A DNA stretch of 43,590 nucleotides from an uncultured Eubacteriales bacterium (GTDB lineage Bacteria; Bacillota; Clostridia; Lachnospirales; Bianqueaceae): the NCBI GenBank assembly GCA_900315265.1, contig OMYN01000015.1, positions 1-43,590 of the forward strand, given 5' to 3'. The notes under the pieces are model-generated. The model worked only from the letters and a program-made list of their open reading frames with translations, was not told the origin of the DNA and ran no database searches. The position numbers and the translations under genes were made by a program. The stretch's first letter is position 1; each line of letters begins with the position of its first letter. Below are positions 37,603-43,590 of this stretch, one piece after another.

Positions 37603-38166
37603 TTAATAATAAAAAGGATATTGGATCCTTGATTTTACGTCGTCGGCTTCATCTTTGCTTACCAGCCGTTTGATCAGGGTCAGGGCAAAGGGAATAGCCG
37701 ATCCCAGGCCGTTGGCGGTTACAAACCGTCCGCTTTCGACTACCGGTTCTTTAACGAATTCCGCCCCTTCCAGCTGGTCTTCAAAGCCCGGATAGCAGGT
37801 CGCTTTCTGTCCTTTCAAAAGGCCCAGGACTCCCAGTACGCTGGGGCCGGCGCAGATGGCAGCCATTTCCTTTCCCTCCTGCGTGGAAAAATACGTAACA
37901 AACTTGGTAGTAAGGGGAGAAGCCTTCAGGTTATTGACTCCTTTCAGGCCTCCGGGAACAATGCACAGATCATAGTCCGCCGGTTCCAGATCCGACGCCA
38001 AAGCGTCCGCGATGACCGTGACCTTGTGACTGGTCGTGACCTCTCTGCGGTCGGAAATGGAGGCAATGGTTACATCCAGACCGGCACGGCGCAGAAGATC
38101 CACGCAGATCAGACCTTCGCACTCTTCCAGGCCGTCCGCGAACAAAATGACAACTTTTTTACTCAT
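37603..38166 (-). CDS. DJ-1/PfpI family protein (YajL/ThiJ type)
   Basis: 187 aa. It has the glutamine-amidotransferase-like fold, with the nucleophile-elbow Cys in MAAICAGPSVLGVLGLL, a conserved Glu in FADGLEECEG and GGLKGVNNLKAS. Members act as stress-related chaperone, glyoxalase or deglycase; which one cannot be told. Its start overlaps the end of the HAD gene by 8 nt. Confidence 0.9.
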   Translation of the reverse strand: MSKKVVILFADGLEECEGLICVDLLRRAGLDVTIASISDRREVTTSHKVTVIADALASDLEPADYDLCIVPGGLKGVNNLKASPLTTKFVTYFSTQEGKEMAAICAGPSVLGVLGLLKGQKATCYPGFEDQLEGAEFVKEPVVESGRFVTANGLGSAIPFALTLIKRLVSKDEADDVKSRIQYPFYY

Positions 38167-38776
38167 GGATATGAATACCCCTTTCTATTAATTTCTGCCG
38201 AAGTTCCCGTTCATCCCCACGGTACAGGATCCCGTCCATTCCCGCCATGATTGAGGCAGCTATGTTGGCCTGACTGTCATCGATAAAAAGGCACTGGGAA
38301 GGATCCAGATGATAAGTATCGAAAAAGGTCCGGTACATAGTCTGATCCGGTTTATAGCAGTGATGAAAAGCGGAAACAAAGAGGCCGTCCATGTAGGTAA
38401 AAGCCTCAAAACGGTCTTTGTATTCCGAAAAACGGGTGCTGGCATTGGACAAAAGGTAGAGCTTGTAGCCTGCTTTTTTTAGCTGACGCACGATTTCCAG
38501 CGTTTCCTGAATGGGATGCAGACTGTAATCAATAAAATGAGCAATGGCAAAGCGGCAGTCATCATGAGCCCACTGGGGCAGCCGTTTCAGCGCTGCCTCT
38601 TCCATCTCTTTTTCGGTAATAAAGCCGGCGTCCACCATGACCCATTCGGGGGCCGTAAAGACTTCTTTTTTCAGCAGCGGCTTGCTGGCTTCCTGGATGG
38701 ACATTTCCTGCAGTATCTGATCGGCATTCCAGTCGGCCAGTACCCCGCCCATATCGAACACGACCGTTGTTATCAT
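38159..38776 (-). CDS. HAD-superfamily hydrolase (YihX-like)
   Basis: 205 aa. Motif I is VFDMGGVLADWN, where the second Asp of DxDx(T/V) is Gly, as in the YihX/epoxide-hydrolase-N branch; motif II LLSNAS, motif III Lys in HCYKPDQTMY, and motif IV CLFIDDSQANI. It likely removes phosphate from a small sugar phosphate or similar. It is first in the HAD, DJ-1, PepC unit. Confidence 0.9.
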   Translation of the reverse strand: MITTVVFDMGGVLADWNADQILQEMSIQEASKPLLKKEVFTAPEWVMVDAGFITEKEMEEAALKRLPQWAHDDCRFAIAHFIDYSLHPIQETLEIVRQLKKAGYKLYLLSNASTRFSEYKDRFEAFTYMDGLFVSAFHHCYKPDQTMYRTFFDTYHLDPSQCLFIDDSQANIAASIMAGMDGILYRGDERELRQKLIERGIHIHE

Positions 38777-38879
38777 CCTTTTCTCCTTTGCTTAGCAGCA
38801 AGCAGTGCAGCATTGCTTGCTGTGGTAACAGGTCAATGGTATACTGAAAAGCGTGAAAATTCAAGTCGGAGGTATATTT

Positions 38880-40067
38880 ATGGCAGACTCAGACGTTCGG
38901 CGCATCCTGTCGGCCGAAGACCAGAAACGGGCTGAAATGGTCGACGGCGCCGCCTTTTTATATTCAGTCGATTCATCCACTTTTAAAGCCAAGAATCCCG
39001 AAGAAATGGAGGCCCTTCCCTATCAATTATACGGAGCGGGCCGGCCGCTTACCTCTGTTTTATACGCCCACGACCACGATGTCTGGTTCGACGGGAATCT
39101 GACCAGGTCCGTCGGCATCGGCGGGGTCGCCACCCTGCCCGAGGGCCGTGTCAAAGGCGGCATGCGTTCCATCTTCGAGGCCTGTCTGCCCCAGTGGTAC
39201 CAGCAGGGGTATGTTTTTTCGACCCTCTACCCTTTTTCCCATCATTTTTACCGCAAATTCGGGTATGAACTAGTCCAAAAATCCTCCTATTATACCGTAC
39301 CCACCGCGTCGCTGGCTCCTTATCAAAATGACGAACCTGCTGCCCTAGTCACCGATCCTGCCCAGCTGGTTTCCATCGCTGACGCTTTCGGCAAAAGGAA
39401 CAACCTGACCATCCGCCGCAAGCCCAGCCAGTGGGGCTTCGTCAGCAAAGACCCTTATAAAGACGTCCGCTATACCTACAAGATCGGAGAAGAAGCCTAC
39501 CTTACCTTTAAAGTCAAAAAGAAGCCGCAGGGAGGCGACTACACCCTTAACGTTGTGGATCTGGCCTTTGTCAGCCCTCAGGCTTTCCGCCATCTTCTCG
39601 GTTTTATCTATACCCTGCGGGCCCAATTCGATCAGGTGGAGATGCAGCTGCCCGACAGTCTTCCCATGCACGATATGATCGACGAATGCTACGACGTTTC
39701 CCAGAAAGTGACCCAGCACGGCATGGCCCGGGTCATCAACCTCCAAAAAGCCCTGCAGCTGATGGCCTATCCTGCCGGAAGTTCAGGGTCTTTCACCATG
39801 AAGGTAAGTGACCCTCAGATTTCGCAGAATGACGGCTGCTTCAAGGTATCTTTTGCGGACGGCAAAGCAGTCTCGGTGGAAAAGCAAAGCGATGCCAACG
39901 CCTCTGCCGACCTGGCTGTGGACATTCAGACGGCTACCCGTTTGACCATCGGCTCTTTGTCGATTAGCGAAGCCTTGTATCTGCCCGGGGGCTTCGACTG
40001 TCCTCATCCTGAAAAAATTTCCTCTGTTTTCACCCGCCGGGACATTTATTTCAACGACGGATTCTGA
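38880..40067 (+). CDS. Eis-like GNAT acetyltransferase with SCP2-type C-terminal domain
   Basis: 395 aa from the ATG at 38880, with GGAGG 8 nt upstream. The N-terminal GNAT core shows SVGIGGVATLPEGRVKGGMRSIFEACLPQ (acetyl-CoA loop) and FSHHFYRKFGYELV. The middle is a second, degenerate GNAT domain. The last 110 residues (SGSFTMKVSDPQI, VDIQTATRLTIGSLSISEALYL) match the sterol-carrier-like domain of Eis proteins. Eis acetylates amines such as aminoglycosides; the native substrate is unknown here. Confidence 0.88.
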   Translation: MADSDVRRILSAEDQKRAEMVDGAAFLYSVDSSTFKAKNPEEMEALPYQLYGAGRPLTSVLYAHDHDVWFDGNLTRSVGIGGVATLPEGRVKGGMRSIFEACLPQWYQQGYVFSTLYPFSHHFYRKFGYELVQKSSYYTVPTASLAPYQNDEPAALVTDPAQLVSIADAFGKRNNLTIRRKPSQWGFVSKDPYKDVRYTYKIGEEAYLTFKVKKKPQGGDYTLNVVDLAFVSPQAFRHLLGFIYTLRAQFDQVEMQLPDSLPMHDMIDECYDVSQKVTQHGMARVINLQKALQLMAYPAGSSGSFTMKVSDPQISQNDGCFKVSFADGKAVSVEKQSDANASADLAVDIQTATRLTIGSLSISEALYLPGGFDCPHPEKISSVFTRRDIYFNDGF

Positions 40068-40079
40068 TTTTTATTTCAA

Positions 40080-40209
40080 CGACGGATTTGAATTTTTCTT
40101 GACAGAAAGGCTTTTCACTGGTATCGTATCCATTTGTCAGTTCGAAACCATCCTGACCCTGGCAGCGCGCGCTGCCTCGTAAAAAACAAAACTAAGGAGA
40201 CAATATCAC
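40080..40209 (+). promoter_or_regulatory. queT leader with GC hairpin, possible preQ1 element
   Basis: GGCAGC/GCTGCC (40161-40176) is a perfect hairpin around GCGC. It is followed by TCGTAAAAAACAAAACTAAGGAG, which recalls the A-rich tail and ribosome site of preQ1 riboswitches. A preQ1 switch is common before queT, but the loop is too short for the class I aptamer and I could not match class II or III. Confidence 0.25.
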
Positions 40210-40722
40210 ATGAAAAGCAAAACCCGCTTTCTGACAGAGGCAGGCTTGATAGCCGCTGCCTATGCCGCCACGACTTACCTGTGCGCACTATGGGGGCTGG
40301 CTTACGGAGAAGTGCAGTTCCGCTTCTCGGAAGCACTGACCATCCTGCCCCTCTTTACCCCCGCCGCCATCCCGGGCCTGACCCTTGGCTGCCTGATCGC
40401 TAATATCGGCAGTCCTTTAGGAATGGTGGATGTCGTATGCGGCAGTCTGGCCACTCTGATCGCCGCCGTCGGCGTCCGTCTGGTCCGTCACGTACGCATC
40501 AAAAACGTTGCCTGGCTGGCCCCCCTGATCCCGGTCGTTGCCAACGCTTTGATCGTCGGTCTTGAGATCAGCTGGTTCCTTCCCGAAGGCCTTACCTGGG
40601 CCGGTTTCGCCGGAGCCGCTCTTTCGGTTGGCCTGGGCGAACTGGTCGTCTGCTACGGGCTGGGGCTGCCCCTGTCCATCCTGTTGGACAAGCTGCCCAT
40701 TTTCAAAAAAGACAAAGATTAA
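40210..40722 (+). CDS. queT: QueT-family queuosine precursor transporter
   Basis: 170 aa with about five membrane helices. It is the S component of an ECF transporter for preQ0/preQ1: the N-terminal TRFLTEAGLIAAAYAATTYL, YGEVQFRFSEALTILPLFTPAAIPGLTLGCLIANI and GLGELVVCYGLGLPL are the COG4708 pattern. It needs a shared ECF energising module that is not in the window. AAGGAG lies 9 nt before the ATG. Confidence 0.92.
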   Translation: MKSKTRFLTEAGLIAAAYAATTYLCALWGLAYGEVQFRFSEALTILPLFTPAAIPGLTLGCLIANIGSPLGMVDVVCGSLATLIAAVGVRLVRHVRIKNVAWLAPLIPVVANALIVGLEISWFLPEGLTWAGFAGAALSVGLGELVVCYGLGLPLSILLDKLPIFKKDKD

Positions 40723-40746
40723 TGTTCAGGAAATAATGGATACATG

Positions 40747-40786
40747 CCTCCGGGCAGGTTCTCGAATAGGAGAAACTGCCCGGAGG
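40747..40786 (+). terminator. Hairpin after queT
   Basis: CCTCCGGGCAG and CTGCCCGGAGG form an 11-bp stem, extended inside by TTCTC/GAGAA. Only TATTATAAT follows, so termination may be partial. Confidence 0.65.
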
Positions 40787-40880
40787 TATTATAATATGTG
40801 AAAATGTCCGCGATCCCTCGATCGATACTGCAGGTGCTGCCCAACCAGGGAACCGTCAACGATCGGAAAGGAGTTATGTC

Positions 40881-41732
40881 ATGTCCAAGCAGGAGCATTT
40901 GATCCCTATAGGGACCATGGCCCGGATCAACCGGATCACCATCCCGACTCTTCGTTACTACGACCGCATCGGTCTGCTGAAACCCAAAAGGACCGACCCG
41001 GATACGGGATACCGTTATTATTCACTGGAACAAAATGCCCGTCTGGATATCATTTCATACATGAAAGAGATGGGGATGAGCATTTCGGAGATTTCGGAGA
41101 TCCTGCAGAAAGAAGACCTGAACCTGATCGAGGAGATCCTGTCGCGTAAGAACGAGCAGTTTTATAAGGAAATGGAAACACTGAAGATCCGGCAGGATTT
41201 CGTCCGTTCCGCCATCGACAGTATCGAACGCTACCGCAAAGCTCCCAGCACGGGAACGACCTCCCTGGAGTATATCGACCAGCGCTACATTTGGTCTATC
41301 CCCTGCAGCGAAAACTTTTACGAAAAGGATCTGGAATGCTACGAAAGGCTGCTGACTCAGCTGCGCTCTGCCCTGATCAGTAGCGACTTTCCTCAGGTCC
41401 ATTCCTATAATACAGGGACTTCGATCCTGCAGAAGGATTTTACAAAGCAGCGCTACATTGCTGACAAGGTCTTTATCTTTGCCGACTATCCGCTGGCAAA
41501 ACGCTATCCCAACATGACAGTGCTGCCAAGCGGCATGTACGCCTGCATCTATGCCGATAAGTATGAAGACGAACTGCCCTTTGCCCAAAAACTGTATGAC
41601 TACTGCCGGGACAAGGGGTATCTGATCAGCGGGGACTATATCTGTGAAGTGCTGACGGAATTTAATGTTTTCGACGCGGATCGCCGAAATATGTTCATGC
41701 GGCTGCAGGTGCCCGTGACCGTTTCTGAATAA
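40881..41732 (+). CDS. MerR-family transcription regulator (BmrR-like)
   Basis: 283 aa, with AAAGGAG upstream. The N-terminal winged helix reads IGTMARINRITIPTLRYYDRIGLLKPKRTDPDTGYRYYSLEQNARLD in family order, then a dimer coiled coil (residues 75-120). The C-terminal 150 residues (YIWSIPCSENFYEKD, VLPSGMYACIYADKY, DYICEVLTEFNVF) fit a GyrI/BmrR-type ligand-binding domain. It lacks the Cys residues of metal-sensing MerR proteins. The next gene has a promoter with the spacing of MerR targets, so it is the probable controlled gene. Confidence 0.9.
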   Translation: MSKQEHLIPIGTMARINRITIPTLRYYDRIGLLKPKRTDPDTGYRYYSLEQNARLDIISYMKEMGMSISEISEILQKEDLNLIEEILSRKNEQFYKEMETLKIRQDFVRSAIDSIERYRKAPSTGTTSLEYIDQRYIWSIPCSENFYEKDLECYERLLTQLRSALISSDFPQVHSYNTGTSILQKDFTKQRYIADKVFIFADYPLAKRYPNMTVLPSGMYACIYADKYEDELPFAQKLYDYCRDKGYLISGDYICEVLTEFNVFDADRRNMFMRLQVPVTVSE

Positions 41733-41769
41733 CAGAAGACCATACCCAAGAAGAGCGCTGTCCTAACAT

Positions 41770-41829
41770 CCTTGAGCATATTTCCCTTTAGCATGCTTAC
41801 CTTGAGCAAATTTCCCTTGAGCATACTCC
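41770..41829. repeat. 30-bp tandem repeat between merR and the dehydrogenase
   Basis: CCTTGAGCATATTTCCCTTT (41770-41799) recurs at 41800-41829 with few changes. Each copy holds two AGCAT cores. It lies 37 bp before the promoter at 41866. Confidence 0.65.
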
Positions 41830-41865
41830 CCGCGCCTTACTTTGATTATTTTTTATCAAAAACGC

Positions 41866-41896
41866 TTGACTCTACCTTTAGGTGAGACTTTATACT
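41866..41896 (+). promoter_or_regulatory. MerR-type promoter with 19-bp spacer
   Basis: TTGACT (41866-41871) and TATACT (41891-41896) are 19 bp apart, over-long for normal use. The spacer carries a dyad CTCTACC-TTTA-GGTGAG between the boxes. This is the layout of MerR-family activator sites, which twist the DNA to align the boxes. Confidence 0.65.
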
Positions 41897-41959
41897 TTAA
41901 CCATACTCGTTCGGCAGCAAGGGGCTGCCGTCATCACCTTATTATTGGGGGGTATTCAA

Positions 41960-42988
41960 ATGGAAAAAATCAAAGTTGTACAGTACGGCTGCGGCAAGAT
42001 GAGCAAGTACATCCTGCGCAATCTTTATGAGCACGGCGCTCAGATCGTCGGCGCCATCGATGTAAATCCCAGCATCGTCGGCATGGACGTGGGCGATTAT
42101 GCAGAACTGGGTGTAAAGACCGGTGTCAAGATCTCCAACGACGCAGATAAAGTCCTGGACGAATGCGACGCGGATATTGCCGTCGTTACCCTTTTCAGCT
42201 TCATCGACGACATTAATAAACACGTTGAAAAATGTGTCTCCAGAGGCATCAGCGTCATCACGACCTGCGAAGAGGCCATCTTCCCCTGGACCACTTCCGC
42301 TGCTGAGATCAATAAACTGGATGCACTGGCCAAAAAGACCGGCTGCACCATTACCGGTTCCGGCATGCAGGATATCTTCTGGGTCAACATGGTGGCTATG
42401 GTAGCCGGCGGCTGCGACAAGATCACCAAGATCAAAGGTGCTTACAGCTACAATGTTGATGAATACGGCCTGGCACTGGCAAATGCTCACGGCTGCGATC
42501 TGACTCCCGAAGAGTTCGAAAAGAAGATCGCTCATCCTACCGATTTTGAGCCTTCCTATGCTTGGAACTCCGCTGAGGCCATCTGCAATAAGCTTGGTCT
42601 TACCATCAAATCCATCGACCAGAAGCATGTTCCCTTTACTTCCGATAAGGATGTTTACAGCAGCACCCTGGGCAAGACCATCAAGGCCGGCAACTGCATT
42701 GGTATGTCCGCTGTCGTTACCATCGAGACCATGCAGGGAATCACGGTTGAAGAAGAGACCATCGGTAAGGTATATCAGCCCGGCGAAGGCGATATGTGCG
42801 ACTGGAAGATCAGCGGCGTTCCGGATACCGAATTCCACGTTGTTAAACCCAACACCGTTGAGCATACCTGCGCGACGATCGTAAACCGTATTCCTTCTGT
42901 CCTGAACGCTCCGGCCGGATATGTTACCGCCGATCAGCTGGACGAGATCCAGTATCTGACCTACCCGATGGAATATTATTTGTATTAA
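41960..42988 (+). CDS. 2,4-diaminopentanoate dehydrogenase-like oxidoreductase
   Basis: 342 aa from the ATG at 41960, after GGGGGG; an upstream frame (41882) covers the promoter. The N-terminal Rossmann domain has [17 protein letters not shown] and [12 protein letters not shown], as in DapB-like NAD(P) enzymes. [22 protein letters not shown] and [22 protein letters not shown] match the Ord family of the ornithine fermentation path. The other ornithine genes (oraS, oraE, ortA) are not in the window, so the true substrate is uncertain. Its codons are highly biased, like those of an abundant enzyme. Confidence 0.8.
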   Translation: MEKIKVVQYGCGKMSKYILRNLYEHGAQIVGAIDVNPSIVGMDVGDYAELGVKTGVKISNDADKVLDECDADIAVVTLFSFIDDINKHVEKCVSRGISVITTCEEAIFPWTTSAAEINKLDALAKKTGCTITGSGMQDIFWVNMVAMVAGGCDKITKIKGAYSYNVDEYGLALANAHGCDLTPEEFEKKIAHPTDFEPSYAWNSAEAICNKLGLTIKSIDQKHVPFTSDKDVYSSTLGKTIKAGNCIGMSAVVTIETMQGITVEEETIGKVYQPGEGDMCDWKISGVPDTEFHVVKPNTVEHTCATIVNRIPSVLNAPAGYVTADQLDEIQYLTYPMEYYLY

Positions 42989-43002
42989 TTTGCACTTTGC
43001 TT

Positions 43003-43047
43003 AAAAAACGCAGAAGATGTACCCTCGTGTACACTTCTGCGTTTTTT
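43003..43047. terminator. Bidirectional terminator
   Basis: AAAAAACGCAGAAG pairs with CTTCTGCGTTTTTT around TGTAC/GTACA, a long stem with A and T tracts on both sides. It serves the dehydrogenase gene and the minus-strand remnants. Confidence 0.92.
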
Positions 43048-43048
43048 A

Positions 43049-43297
43049 TTATTTATTACTTTGTAGGAAGGTTTCGTCATTTCTTTCCTTTAAAATGGTT
43101 TTCGAACTCAGGCAGGATGTCGTCCAGGCCGTCCAGTTGGCATCTATGTCCATTGTCCCGCGTTTGAACTCATCAAACCCGTTTTCCTCCAGCACCAGAT
43201 TTGTGATCATTGCTCCTTTGAAGATGATTGGCAGACGGGACAGCGCGCCCATTATCCGGTACATTTGCGATTCAGCCGCTTTTGCTGCGTCAGTCAT
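43049..43297 (-). pseudogene. AbiEii-like nucleotidyltransferase toxin fragment
   Basis: 82 aa from the ATG at 43297 (GGAGG 5 nt upstream). It keeps only the start of the fold: RLPIIFKGAMITNLVL and RGTMDIDANW, the substrate-binding FKG and the DID metal motif. After NWT the frame leaves the family; another frame at the same place reads LDDILPEFENHFKGKK and a stop (43077), which looks like a true C-terminus. So an internal deletion of several hundred codons, with a frame change near 43125-43133, is likely. It overlaps the upstream gene by 8 nt. Confidence 0.55.
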
Positions 43298-43496
43298 CGT
43301 AACCTCCGTCATTCTTTAATTTTTTCGTGTCAACTTCCAGCCCGGCTATATGGGGATCAAATGCGGCATAGCATGTGATCGTGTCTTCGTCCATGTATCC
43401 AGGAAACAATCCCATGTATTCAAGTGCAGATGTTCGGGATAAAACGATATCCATTCCTCCTATTGAGTGCCTGAGCCACTCCTGATGAGATGTCAA
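43290..43496 (-). pseudogene. AbiEi-like antitoxin C-terminal fragment
   Basis: 68 codons open to a TTG, with no good start; a hairpin lies just upstream. MDIVLSRTSALEYMGLFPGYMDEDTITCYA and the GLEVDTKK part look like the inner part of AbiEi-like antitoxins, which normally begin with a winged helix that is absent here. The stop overlaps the toxin-like start (ATGACTGA), the tight coupling usual in toxin-antitoxin pairs. I treat it as a truncated remnant. Confidence 0.45.
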
Positions 43497-43499
43497 CTA

Positions 43500-43523
43500 C
43501 CCCGACCCGTAAAGGGATCGGGG
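43500..43523. terminator. GC hairpin at the edge of the AbiE remnants
   Basis: CCCCGACCC and GGGATCGGGG pair with one bulge around GTAAA. It sits where the antitoxin-like frame loses its N-terminus. Nothing else is recognised in 43524-43590. Confidence 0.5.
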
Positions 43524-43590
43524 CTTGATGAAAGTCCCTGCCCAATACAGTTTCAAAGGTTTGCGGCTCGCCCATCTGGTCCTAATGTAT

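Noticed and set aside
40080-40209. Confident preQ1-I riboswitch before queT
   Set aside because: The A-rich tail fits, but the hairpin loop has only four nt (GCGC) and the class I loop sequence is missing. Kept only as a low-confidence leader.

Overview
The window looks like a chromosomal segment of a low-to-moderate GC Gram-positive anaerobe of the Clostridia (Firmicutes). Pointers are the strong AGGAGG ribosome sites, class-typical genes (YqeY, PepC, QueT, the TIGR01906 membrane protein, split PurO/PurH purine enzymes, a 2,4-diaminopentanoate dehydrogenase-like enzyme), an LPXTG Cna-B surface protein, and frequent TTGACA/TATAAT promoters. I cannot name the genus.

Layout. 1-3280: two 38-nt palindromes, a nuclease-fold hypothetical protein, yqeY and pyk, all on the minus strand. 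3687-10369: an accessory island that is AT-richer in its first 5 kb. It holds a palindrome, 33-bp tandem repeats and an internally deleted IS1634-type transposase derivative. After a clear promoter (5013-5041) comes a six-gene RiPP-type operon: glycosyltransferase, radical SAM/SPASM maturase, a 32-residue CxCxC/Gly-rich precursor peptide, a PqqD-like recognition protein, an S24/S26 serine peptidase with an extra unknown domain, and an ABC exporter. 10379-20784 (minus): a class II UvrA-like protein, a RluA-type pseudouridine synthase, and the F-type ATP synthase operon a-c-b-alpha-gamma-beta-epsilon. The ATP synthase operon has no separate delta gene. Instead alpha carries an N-terminal extension that reads as the C-terminal domain of delta, and the c subunit is made with a signal-peptide-like extension. 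20990-23377: a MATE transporter, a truncated Fic-like remnant, tRNA-Ala(GGC) and a sugar O-acetyltransferase. 23425-27823: a large LPXTG adhesin gene broken by two single-base frameshifts.

28490-30747: a probable ZTP-type riboswitch with terminator, a long hairpin, then the purO-purH pair completing IMP synthesis. 30897-31320: a cluster of 37-38-nt imperfect palindromes. 31377-32973: two membrane proteins. 33162-42988: a mostly housekeeping stretch with a sugar isomerase-like protein, a Tyr/Gln-rich membrane protein, a cupin, an operon of HAD phosphatase, DJ-1/PfpI and PepC, an Eis-like acetyltransferase, QueT, a MerR regulator, and a 2,4-diaminopentanoate dehydrogenase-like gene whose promoter has the 19-bp spacer of MerR targets. 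The right end holds remnants of an AbiE-like toxin-antitoxin pair.

The two most unusual things are the compact RiPP operon pairing a glycosyltransferase with a radical SAM maturase around a tiny CGCGC peptide, and the delta-alpha fusion in the ATP synthase. A recurring theme is short repeats: 38-nt palindromes at three places and tandem duplications of 14-33 bp at several promoters and inside one enzyme.
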